From positions 1-8,086 of the forward strand of contig DATESG010000037.1 of assembly GCA_035270925.1 (NCBI GenBank): a stretch of DNA of 8,086 bases. Reading direction: 5' to 3'. Every line of letters starts with the position of its first letter. The first letter of the stretch is position 1. Below the pieces are notes generated by a model. It had not been told where the DNA came from, ran no database searches, and was given only the letters and a program-made list of their open reading frames with translations. This document shows positions 1 to 5,655 of the stretch, one piece after another. Source of the stretch: DATESG01 sp035270925. Lineage in GTDB: Bacteria > Bacillota_I > Bacilli_A > RFN20 > CAG-826. The position numbers were made by a program, and so were the translations under genes.

Positions 1-1923
1 GGTAAAACAGCAATTATCGAAGGTTTAGCCCAACGTATTGTTGCTGGAGATGTGCCGCAATCGCTTAAAGATAAACAAGTCTACGAACTTGATATGGGGG
101 CGCTTGTCGCCGGCTCAAAGTTTCGTGGAGAGTTTGAAGAAAGACTTAAGGCAGTCTTGGCTAAAATCAAGGAGAGTGACCATAAAATTATCTTGTTTAT
201 TGATGAGATTCACATGATTGTTGGGGCCGGGCGCACTGAAGGCGCGATGGACGCTGGCAATTTACTTAAACCGTTATTAGCGCGTGGGGAGATTGATACA
301 ATCGGCGCGACTACTTTAGGTGAATACCGTAACTATATTGAAAAAGACCGGGCCCTTGAAAGAAGGTTTCAACCACTAATCGTTCAAGAACCAACCGTCG
401 AAGACACGATCTCAATTTTAAGAGGTTTGAAAGAAAGATATGAAACGCATCACGGCGTCAAAATCAATGATGCGGCTTTAGTTAATGCCGTTATTTTAAG
501 TGATCGCTATATTACAGATCGCTTTCTACCAGATAAGGCGCTTGACTTAATTGATGAGGCTTGTAGTGCGATTAGAATTGAAGTCGAAAGTCTGCCGGTT
601 GAACTCGATGAAATTCGCCGGAAACTACGGCAACTTGAAATTGAAAAAGTGGCACTTAGTAAAGAAAAAGATGAACTAAGTTTTGCAAATCTAGAAAAAG
701 TTAGTGCAGAAATTAATAAACTTAAAAAAGAAGATGCACGTGTAACCTCGCAATGGGATGAAGAACGGCATGAACTTAGTGAAATAAATCGCGTTAAAAA
801 AGAACTAGATAGTGCTAAATTCAATCTTTCAGTTGCTTTTAATGAAGGTGACTTCCAAAAAGCTAGTACCTTACAATATAAGGATATTCCCGAATTAGAA
901 AAGAAGTTGATCAGCATCCAAGACCAAACTAAGGATAATCGTCTCTTAAAGGAAACGGTGACAGAAGAAGAGATTGCGCAAGTAATATCACGTAATACCG
1001 GGATTCCACTAAATAAAATTTTAGAAAGTGAAAAAGAGAAAGTTTTACAACTGTTTGACACCTTAAAGAAGCGTGTTTTAGGTCAAGATGAAGCGTTAAG
1101 ACTCGTGAGTGATGCAATTATTCGTCAACGGGCGGGCTTAAATAATCCTAATCGTCCGCTTGGTAGTTTCCTCTTCTTAGGGCCAACCGGGGTTGGTAAA
1201 ACCGAAGTCGCGCGGGCCCTCGCTGAAGCTTTATTCGATGATGAACGCCATGTTATCCGCATTGACATGAGTGAATATATGGAGAAATTCAGTGTTTCGC
1301 GGCTCATTGGTGCTCCGCCAGGATATGTTGGCTATGATGAAGGTGGCCAACTAACCGAAGCCGTCAGACGTGCACCTTACTCGATTATTCTTTTTGATGA
1401 AATCGAAAAAGCCCATCACGAAGTGTTTAACTTGTTATTACAAGTTCTTGATGATGGGCGCTTAACCGATTCACAAGGACGCGTTGTTAACTTTAAAAAC
1501 ACAATTATTATTATGACAAGTAACTTAGGGAGTGAACTATTCTTAAACAATCAAGCCGATAAGGTTAATGATTTACTTAAGGCTAGTTTTAAGCCCGAAT
1601 TTCTCAATCGAATTGACGAAGTTGTTTACTTCCGTCCACTCGCACGGGACACACAAAAACTCATTGTCCATAAACTATTAGATGAATTGATGAGCGTCGT
1701 TAAAAAACAAGGGGTCAATGCTGATTATACGGAAGCCGTCGTTGATTTTGTCTTAAATAAAGCTTATGCCCCTGATTATGGAGCACGACCATTAAAAAGA
1801 TTCATTCAAAAAAGTGTTGAGACATTTATTGCTGAACAATTGGTTAGAGGCGACATTATTACGAAAATTCCTTATACAATAGATATAAAGAATGATAACT
1901 TGAGCATCCGCGCGATTGCCTAG
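1..1923 (+). CDS. clpB: ATP-dependent disaggregase ClpB, 5'-truncated by window edge
   Basis: Hsp100/AAA+ chaperone that, with DnaK/DnaJ/GrpE, pulls polypeptides out of aggregates through its central pore in the cytoplasm. The reading frame is open from base 1 and begins at the GKT of the first Walker A motif; about 200 N-terminal residues typical of the family lie upstream, and 640 are visible. In order: NBD1 pore-loop region (about 112-135), NBD1 Walker B IDE at 199-207, arginine-finger region ALERRF near 352, the long middle coiled coil from about 601 to 930, NBD2 Walker A GPTGVGKT at 1180-1203, NBD2 pore loop GYVGYDEGG from 1321, Walker B FDE at 1393-1401, sensor TSNLGSE near 1516, and a C-terminal small domain with GARPLKRFIQ. 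The long middle coil separates ClpB from ClpC, ClpE and ClpA. No truncation or frameshift is visible. It ends in TAG and is followed by a strong terminator. Heat-shock control elements would lie upstream, out of view. Confidence 0.97.
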   Translation, partial: GKTAIIEGLAQRIVAGDVPQSLKDKQVYELDMGALVAGSKFRGEFEERLKAVLAKIKESDHKIILFIDEIHMIVGAGRTEGAMDAGNLLKPLLARGEIDTIGATTLGEYRNYIEKDRALERRFQPLIVQEPTVEDTISILRGLKERYETHHGVKINDAALVNAVILSDRYITDRFLPDKALDLIDEACSAIRIEVESLPVELDEIRRKLRQLEIEKVALSKEKDELSFANLEKVSAEINKLKKEDARVTSQWDEERHELSEINRVKKELDSAKFNLSVAFNEGDFQKASTLQYKDIPELEKKLISIQDQTKDNRLLKETVTEEEIAQVISRNTGIPLNKILESEKEKVLQLFDTLKKRVLGQDEALRLVSDAIIRQRAGLNNPNRPLGSFLFLGPTGVGKTEVARALAEALFDDERHVIRIDMSEYMEKFSVSRLIGAPPGYVGYDEGGQLTEAVRRAPYSIILFDEIEKAHHEVFNLLLQVLDDGRLTDSQGRVVNFKNTIIIMTSNLGSELFLNNQADKVNDLLKASFKPEFLNRIDEVVYFRPLARDTQKLIVHKLLDELMSVVKKQGVNADYTEAVVDFVLNKAYAPDYGARPLKRFIQKSVETFIAEQLVRGDIITKIPYTIDIKNDNLSIRAIA

Positions 1924-1930
1924 CATATTT

Positions 1931-1960
1931 AAACCGTAGGTGGCCTACGGTTTTTCTTTT
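1931..1960 (+). terminator. Intrinsic terminator of clpB
   Basis: A perfect 10-bp stem (1931-1940 with 1944-1953, core CCGTAGG/CCTACGG) has a 3-base TGG loop and runs into a T-rich tract. It lies 7 bases after the clpB stop codon and separates clpB from the nuclease genes. Confidence 0.93.
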
Positions 1961-1966
1961 CCGGTG

Positions 1967-1995
1967 TTTACAAGCGTTATAGAAAGCGATACAAT
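1967..1995 (+). promoter_or_regulatory. Sigma-A-type promoter of the first nuclease lipoprotein
   Basis: A -35 TTTACA (1967-1972) and a -10 TACAAT (1990-1995) are separated by exactly 17 bases; each is one mismatch from consensus. The predicted start of transcription is near 2002, giving a leader of about 32 bases. A consensus AAGGAG ribosome binding site (2021-2026) lies 7 bases before the ATG at 2034. Confidence 0.85.
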
Positions 1996-2033
1996 AGCGT
2001 ATACTAAAACAAGAAGAAAAAAGGAGAATAATT

Positions 2034-3002
2034 ATGAAAACAAAAACAATTGTTAGCTTAATGTTTTTGGGCTTAATTCTTTCCGCATGTGGGCCAACCC
2101 CAAGCGAATCAAGTCAAGCAACTACAAGCGAACTAACCACTAGCCTTCCAACTACGAGTGAAGCCGTATCGAGCGCACCTAGTGAACCAGTCTCAGTCCC
2201 ATCTGTTTCCACAAACGAGGATCCGATTGTTAGTCCAACGATTGAGTTTACGCCCGCCTCTGCTTATACCGGAACTTTCTGGAACGGACTTAATACGACT
2301 TTAGTAGGTCAAGAACTTAGAGACCACCTAAACACCTACATGTGGGCTCGGTTTAAACAAATCGATTACAACACTGTTTCGGATGCGATTAAAGAAATGG
2401 ACCAAGATCCAAATAATCCAAGTAATATCTTGTCATTATATGACTTACATTCCCTACCAAAAAACAAACAAAACCTTCAATGGAACCGTGAACACACCTT
2501 TCCACAATCAAAACTTGCGGATGGTGATGATGCGCTAAAAGCTAAACCCACCGTAAAAAACATTTCTAGTGATGCCGCCAACCTCTTTGCCGCTGATAAT
2601 GATCTAAACGAAGTTCGGAGTAATTATTCCTTCATCAATTTAGACTTAGAAGCTAAATATGAACAATATACTGTTTACAATGGTTTTGGCACTAGAACTG
2701 ATAACTTCATTTATCGTGGCTACTTTGCTCCAACTCAAAAAGTTCGTGGTGAAATTGCTCGTGCCCAACTTTATATGTTAATTATGTATCCGGAAAACTG
2801 TAGCATTAGTGAAAACTTTGCCTTAGGCGATATGCTTGCATGGAACCTTATGCACCCGGCAACCGTTGAACGCGACATGCAACGTAATGCTGGTTTAGAA
2901 AAATACCAAACCTTACGGAATCCATTTATTGATAGACCTGAACTTGCTTGCCAAATTTTCTCTGATGTTAATCCATCAACAAGAAATGCTTGCGGCGTTT
3001 AA
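2034..3002 (+). CDS. Secreted lipoprotein with endonuclease I (His-Me finger) domain, copy 1
   Basis: Predicted surface-anchored nuclease of 322 residues that would hydrolyse extracellular DNA, possibly also RNA. Residues 1-19 form a lipoprotein signal peptide: a Lys-containing N-terminus, a hydrophobic core and lipobox L16-S-A-C19, with Cys19 the lipidation site. Residues 20 to about 66 are a linker rich in Ser, Thr, Pro and Glu. The rest matches the endonuclease I family (EndA/Vvn type). It carries the beta-beta-alpha-metal motif WNREH (W150-H154, E153 and H154), the downstream NLF...LNEVRSN block with N192 as likely metal ligand, the helix RGEIARAQLYM (238-248), and the terminal RNPFIDRPEL (295-304). 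The start is set by a good Shine-Dalgarno sequence and promoter. Four Cys beyond the lipid Cys are absent from copy 2's equivalent C-terminal region except by chance, so disulfides are not assumed. The next gene encodes a paralogue. Role (nutrient scavenging versus competition) is inference. Confidence 0.9.
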   Translation: MKTKTIVSLMFLGLILSACGPTPSESSQATTSELTTSLPTTSEAVSSAPSEPVSVPSVSTNEDPIVSPTIEFTPASAYTGTFWNGLNTTLVGQELRDHLNTYMWARFKQIDYNTVSDAIKEMDQDPNNPSNILSLYDLHSLPKNKQNLQWNREHTFPQSKLADGDDALKAKPTVKNISSDAANLFAADNDLNEVRSNYSFINLDLEAKYEQYTVYNGFGTRTDNFIYRGYFAPTQKVRGEIARAQLYMLIMYPENCSISENFALGDMLAWNLMHPATVERDMQRNAGLEKYQTLRNPFIDRPELACQIFSDVNPSTRNACGV

Positions 3003-3030
3003 TTACTACTAGTTAAAAATTAAAAATTAG

Positions 3031-3062
3031 GTAATGGCGTGCAGTTGCACGCTATTACTTTT
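3031..3062 (+). terminator. Terminator-like hairpin between the two nuclease genes
   Basis: A 12-bp stem (3031-3042 with 3047-3058, one G-T wobble, GC-rich top GGCGTGC/GCACGC) with loop AGTT is followed by only four Ts. It may be a weak terminator or attenuator, or an intercistronic mRNA-stabilising hairpin. It ends directly against the ribosome binding site of the second nuclease gene, and no convincing promoter was found between the stem and that gene. Confidence 0.65.
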
Positions 3063-3066
3063 GAGG
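3063..3066 (+). promoter_or_regulatory. Ribosome binding site that fixes the start of nuclease copy 2
   Basis: GAGG lies 5 bases before the ATG at 3072. The frame is also open from a GTG at 3039, but that codon lies inside the hairpin stem, has no Shine-Dalgarno sequence, and would put 11 extra residues before a classical signal peptide. ATG 3072 is therefore the better start. Confidence 0.85.
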
Positions 3067-3071
3067 AAAAA

Positions 3072-3956
3072 ATGAAAACAAACAGATATTTACTATTACT
3101 AAGTCTTTTATTATTGGGAAGTTGCGGAACGACCCCTTCTATTAGTGAAAACACAAGCACTAGCGCTAGCGATCTAACTAGTGATCTAACGAGTGCACTC
3201 CCTAGCGAAGTTACTAGTGTTGTTACGAGCGAAGAACCTTCAATCAGTGAACAACCTTCAACTTCGGTTTCGTCAGGTCCAATCTTATTTAATGGCTATT
3301 ATACAAACGTTGACCTTAATTTAGAGGGGACTGCGCTATTAAATGCACTAAAAGCCCGTGTTAATTTAAACTTTATGTCTGATAGTTATGGTGGCGCGTG
3401 GAACTCAATTAAAGTTGGTGATGAAGATGTAAACAACTCAAGCAACATCATCCAAATTTATAGCCGCTTTACTCGTCCTAAGAGTGAACAAAATGCCGGT
3501 AGTGGCACTGATAACTGGAACCGTGAACACGTTGTTCCCCAAAGTAAAATGGGCTGCAACACAAGCACCAACGGACCTTGTACTGATTACAACAATCTCT
3601 TTGCAAGTGATACTAAAGTTAATGCTGACCGTGGTAACCTTCCATTTGGCAAACTAACGAGTGGAACCTTTATTAAAGATAGCAAAGGTCGCGAGACTCC
3701 CGCTAGAAAAAGTAGCGTTTTTGATCCAGGTAGTGAAGCACGTGGCGAAGTTGCGCGGGCGACATTATACATGGTTATTAAATGGAACTTTAACGTCAAC
3801 GTTAACGGAAATTTAGATACACTCCTTGAATGGAACCGTGAATATCCACCAACTGAGGCACGCGAAATCAAACGTAACGATGCTGTTCAACGTTATCAAA
3901 ATAATCGTAATCCATTTATTGATTATCCTTATCTTGCCGATGCAATTTGGGCCTAA
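3072..3956 (+). CDS. Secreted lipoprotein with endonuclease I (His-Me finger) domain, copy 2
   Basis: Paralogue of the preceding gene, 294 residues from the chosen ATG. Signal peptide residues 1-18 have a Leu-rich core and lipobox L15-G-S-C18. Residues 19 to about 69 are a Ser/Thr-rich spacer, part of it built from four-residue S-x-x-[T/P] units. The nuclease domain carries WNREHVVPQSK (W149-K159, with E152 and H153 the expected general base region), the metal-ligand block YNNLFASD...VNADRGNLPF (N184 the likely Asn ligand), RGEVARATLYM (224-234) and the terminal NRNPFIDYPYL. These match the endonuclease I family and look catalytically intact. Its VNADRGN block is closer to the classical family pattern than copy 1's LNEVRSN. 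It probably acts at the cell surface. Expression may depend on read-through from the copy 1 promoter past the hairpin. No terminator of its own is seen before the tRNA gene, so its transcript may run to the tRNA terminator. Confidence 0.9.
   Translation: MKTNRYLLLLSLLLLGSCGTTPSISENTSTSASDLTSDLTSALPSEVTSVVTSEEPSISEQPSTSVSSGPILFNGYYTNVDLNLEGTALLNALKARVNLNFMSDSYGGAWNSIKVGDEDVNNSSNIIQIYSRFTRPKSEQNAGSGTDNWNREHVVPQSKMGCNTSTNGPCTDYNNLFASDTKVNADRGNLPFGKLTSGTFIKDSKGRETPARKSSVFDPGSEARGEVARATLYMVIKWNFNVNVNGNLDTLLEWNREYPPTEAREIKRNDAVQRYQNNRNPFIDYPYLADAIWA
3168..3239 (+). repeat. 12-base coding repeats in the linker of nuclease copy 2
   Basis: Six consecutive 12-base units, each starting AGC or AGT, encode SDLT SDLT SALP SEVT SVVT SEEP (residues 33-56). 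The first two units are nearly identical in DNA (AGYGATCTAACK); the others have diverged. This is a degenerate in-frame tandem repeat in the extended spacer between the lipid anchor and the nuclease domain. Confidence 0.8.
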
Positions 3957-4047
3957 TTAACTTAAGCACTAAAAGGCATAATTTGTAGTTGACTTAAACT
4001 AATTTTATTAGTTATAATTATAGGCGACCGACATAGTCGTCTATTAC
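3957..4047 (+). promoter_or_regulatory. Promoter and leader of the tRNA-Thr gene
   Basis: A -35 TTGACT (3989-3994) and a perfect -10 TATAAT (4013-4018) are 18 bases apart, with transcription predicted to start near 4025, about 23 bases before the mature tRNA. Two dyads lie on this promoter: AACTAAT-TTT-ATTAGTT (3997-4013) filling the -35/-10 spacer, and a 9-bp interrupted one (4020-4028 with 4036-4044) across the start point. Nothing else is seen between the nuclease stop codon and the -35. Confidence 0.8.
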
Positions 4048-4121
4048 GCCCCCTTAGTTAAGTGGTATAACAGATCCATGGTAAGGATCCGTTGCTAGTT
4101 CGATTCTGGCAGGGGGCACCA
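4048..4121 (+). tRNA. tRNA-Thr (anticodon GGT), CCA encoded
   Basis: A complete cloverleaf can be folded. The acceptor stem GCCCCCT/AGGGGGC (4048-4054 with 4111-4117) is fully paired. The D stem is GTTA/TAAC (4057-4060 with 4068-4071), with GG in the loop. The anticodon stem GATCC/GGATC (4073-4077 with 4085-4089) encloses the loop ATGGTAA, giving anticodon GGT at 4080-4082, which reads ACC and ACT. The variable loop has 4 bases. The T stem (4094-4098 with 4106-4110, one G-T pair) encloses TTCGATT. Discriminator A4118 is followed by encoded CCA. It stands alone with its own promoter and terminator. Threonine identity rests on the anticodon and on G1-C72 and C2-G71, which are typical of Thr tRNAs. 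Confidence 0.96.
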
Positions 4122-4132
4122 TAGAAAACATT

Positions 4133-4158
4133 AAGCACGTGCAATCGTGCTTTTTTTA
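4133..4158 (+). terminator. Intrinsic terminator of the tRNA gene
   Basis: A 7-bp stem AAGCACG/CGTGCTT (4133-4139 with 4146-4152) with a 6-base loop runs into seven Ts. It lies 11 bases after the tRNA CCA and may also end read-through transcripts from the nuclease genes. Confidence 0.9.
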
Positions 4159-4226
4159 TTTGGTGTTGCTGTTTTAGATACTTTTGAATTTATAGCACTT
4201 GTGTAAAATTAACTGAAAAAGCAATG

Positions 4227-4264
4227 TTGCCAAAGTTAATCTATCTATTTTGTAATTTTATAAT
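4227..4264 (+). promoter_or_regulatory. Probable promoter of the alpha/beta hydrolase
   Basis: TTGCCA (4227-4232) and TGTAAT (4251-4256) are 18 bases apart, each one mismatch from consensus, giving a leader of roughly 74 bases. A perfect TATAAT also occurs at 4259-4264 but lacks a well-placed -35. No gene, tRNA or stable hairpin was seen in the remainder of 4160-4336. Confidence 0.55.
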
Positions 4265-4326
4265 CTTCCCATTCATTTTCCCGGTCGTACTTGCTATCTA
4301 CGAGCATTTCCATTAGTATTTATAGT

Positions 4327-4330
4327 GAGG
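4327..4330 (+). promoter_or_regulatory. Ribosome binding site that fixes the hydrolase start
   Basis: GAGG precedes ATG codons at 4337 (6-base spacing) and 4340 (9-base spacing). The frame is also open from a GTG at 4325, but that codon overlaps this site and cannot use it, so the start is 4337 or 4340. Confidence 0.8.
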
Positions 4331-4336
4331 AAACGA

Positions 4337-5239
4337 ATGATGAAATACAATAAAAAAACTATAAAATTGAAAAACGGCGAACAACTTGCCTATATTGAAC
4401 AAGGAAGTGGAGACAACACACTCCTTTTAATTCATGGTAATTTATCAAGTAGCGTGCACTATCATCCCTTACTAGTTAGACTCCCGGAAGATCAACACAC
4501 TATTAGTGTCGATTTACGTGGATTTGGCGATTCTAGTTACAATAAAGAATTTGATCATCTGGATGAATTAGCGGAGGATCTCGTCTTATTTATCAAGAAA
4601 CTTAAACTTAAAACCCCACTTAAGGTCGCTGGTTGGTCGGCAGGAGGCGGGGTCGCACTCTCACTCGCTGCCCATTATCCCGATTTAGTAAGTCACGTGA
4701 TTTTAATTGATTCGATGAGTTATCGCGGGCTCCCTATCTATGCAAAAGATGCAACAGGCAAATCAATGATTGGAACCTTTTATAAGAAAAAAGCAGAAAT
4801 GGCTCTTGATCCTATTCAAGTTTTACCAGTCGCTAATGCCCTTAAAAATAAAGACCTAGCATTTATGAATTACATTTGGGATTTAGCGATTTATAACATC
4901 AAGAAACCAAGTGTCGAAGAAAACGAACTTTATATGGCGGAAACGTTTAAACAACGCTGCCTTGTTGATCTTGATTGGGCACTTACACAATTTAATATTG
5001 GGGTTGGCGCTAACTACTACGGGATTGATGGTGACCGCTCCATCGTCAACATGAAAGCTAAAGTTCTTGCCGTTTATGGTCTTGATGATAAAACCGTCCC
5101 CGAATTTATGGCGCGTGAAACCGTTGGGGCATTAGCATCAAAAGCCCACTTAATTACCTATAAGAATTGTGGACATAGTCCATTAGTCGATAATCCCGAT
5201 CAATTAGCCAAAGACTTACTCGCCTTTATTAAAGAATAA
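4337..5239 (+). CDS. Alpha/beta hydrolase-fold protein, substrate unknown
   Basis: Cytoplasmic alpha/beta hydrolase of 300 residues (299 if it starts at the adjacent ATG 4340), with no signal peptide or membrane segment. The fold's landmarks are complete: oxyanion-hole HGN (33-35), strand and turn VDLRGFGDS (58-66), nucleophile elbow G99-W-S101-A-G103, acid D251 in YGLDDKTVP, and catalytic H280 in CGHSPLVDNP. Residues of about 126-230 form a helical cap that would set specificity. The family includes esterases, thioesterases, lipases, haloperoxidase-like enzymes and intracellular polyhydroxybutyrate depolymerases, and the sequence alone does not choose among them. Immediately downstream lies an operon for acetoacetyl-CoA and hydroxyacyl chemistry, which makes an acyl ester or thioester substrate reasonable. 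However, the gene has its own promoter and terminator, so a shared pathway is inference only. Confidence 0.88.
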   Translation: MMKYNKKTIKLKNGEQLAYIEQGSGDNTLLLIHGNLSSSVHYHPLLVRLPEDQHTISVDLRGFGDSSYNKEFDHLDELAEDLVLFIKKLKLKTPLKVAGWSAGGGVALSLAAHYPDLVSHVILIDSMSYRGLPIYAKDATGKSMIGTFYKKKAEMALDPIQVLPVANALKNKDLAFMNYIWDLAIYNIKKPSVEENELYMAETFKQRCLVDLDWALTQFNIGVGANYYGIDGDRSIVNMKAKVLAVYGLDDKTVPEFMARETVGALASKAHLITYKNCGHSPLVDNPDQLAKDLLAFIKE

Positions 5240-5261
5240 TATTGTTCTCTTTTACTCACTT

Positions 5262-5303
5262 GTCGCTAACAAATTTTTATTGAGTTTGCTAGCGACTTTT
5301 TTT
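5262..5303 (+). terminator. Intrinsic terminator of the hydrolase gene
   Basis: A stem of 7 bp, one A-C mismatch and 4 bp (5262-5273 with 5285-5296, core GTCGCTA/TAGCGAC) has an 11-base loop and is followed by seven Ts (5297-5303). It lies 22 bases after the hydrolase stop codon. Confidence 0.9.
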
Positions 5304-5565
5304 AATTTTTTAAGTCGCCCCTTTGTAGTTAGAAAACGAACAAAAGCTAAAATGACTACTAGATTGCTCACAATATTACCAACACATCTAATGTCCAAAA
5401 ACATACACCATTATTAACAGGTAGACTATGAGCTAATCATTGTAATATGTGGAAGATATGTCTCCTAGCACATATAATCGGTATTTATTTCTCCACTAGT
5501 CTCGATTTATCATCCTTACTGATTACGATAACTTTTAAAAACAAATATGAATAGTAATTCACATT
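5304..5565 (+). other. AT-rich intergenic stretch, no supported gene
   Basis: About 260 bases between the hydrolase terminator and the promoter of the acyl operon. No frame on either strand has both a ribosome binding site and a convincing protein; the longest minus-strand frame (5252-5404) is discussed among the rejected items. AAGTCGC (5312-5318) is complementary to the 3' arm of the upstream terminator. No tRNA, riboswitch or repeat family was recognised. A small RNA cannot be excluded by eye. Confidence 0.6.
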
Positions 5566-5569
5566 GTGC

Positions 5570-5609
5570 TTGACAACACCACCTTTGTTTGTGAAAATAT
5601 TGTTATAAG
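5570..5609 (+). promoter_or_regulatory. Promoter region of the thiolase operon
   Basis: A perfect -35 TTGACA (5570-5575) has a fair -10 GAAAAT (5593-5598) at 17 bases. A stronger -10 with the extended TG motif, TG-T-TATAAG (5601-5609), lies just downstream and could work without a consensus -35, giving a start near 5616. Which is used cannot be decided here. An inverted repeat (5602-5632) overlaps the second -10. Confidence 0.6.
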
Positions 5610-5632
5610 TACAACGCGTGCTAAATTATAAC
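5602..5632 (+). repeat. Inverted repeat over the thiolase promoter, candidate operator
   Basis: Perfect 7-base arms GTTATAA (5602-5608) and TTATAAC (5626-5632) are separated by 17 bases. The left arm overlaps the extended -10 and the repeat spans the likely transcription start, a normal place for a repressor site. The arms are AT-rich, so chance is possible. It does not resemble a FapR or CcpA site that I recognise. Confidence 0.4.
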
Positions 5633-5655
5633 AGCACAAGAAAAGAGGAGACTAC

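Noticed and set aside
507..1061. Long open frame on the minus strand opposite clpB.
   Set aside because: It is antisense to the conserved coiled coil of clpB, is Ser/Phe/Leu-rich as expected for the complement of Glu/Lys codons, and shows no domain or start signal. The shorter minus-strand frames at 929-1117, 1125-1307, 3587-3871 and 6081-6407 were dropped for the same reason.
3039..3071. Upstream GTG start for the second nuclease lipoprotein.
   Set aside because: It lies in a hairpin stem without a ribosome binding site and would bury the signal peptide behind 11 extra residues.
4048..4121. tRNA gene as an attachment site for an integrated element.
   Set aside because: No integrase gene and no second copy of the tRNA 3' end were seen in the window; the following sequence is an ordinary terminator and gene.
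5252..5404. Minus-strand frame of 50 residues with a hydrophobic stretch and a Lys-rich tail, resembling a small membrane or toxin-like peptide.
   Set aside because: It has no clear ribosome binding site. The Lys-rich tail is the antisense of the T tract and stem of the hydrolase terminator, so its composition is explained without a gene.
5304..5565. Decayed gene between the hydrolase and the thiolase operon.
   Set aside because: Short hydrophobic fragments appear in more than one minus-strand frame, but they are not joined by a recognisable protein family and AT-rich DNA yields such fragments by chance.
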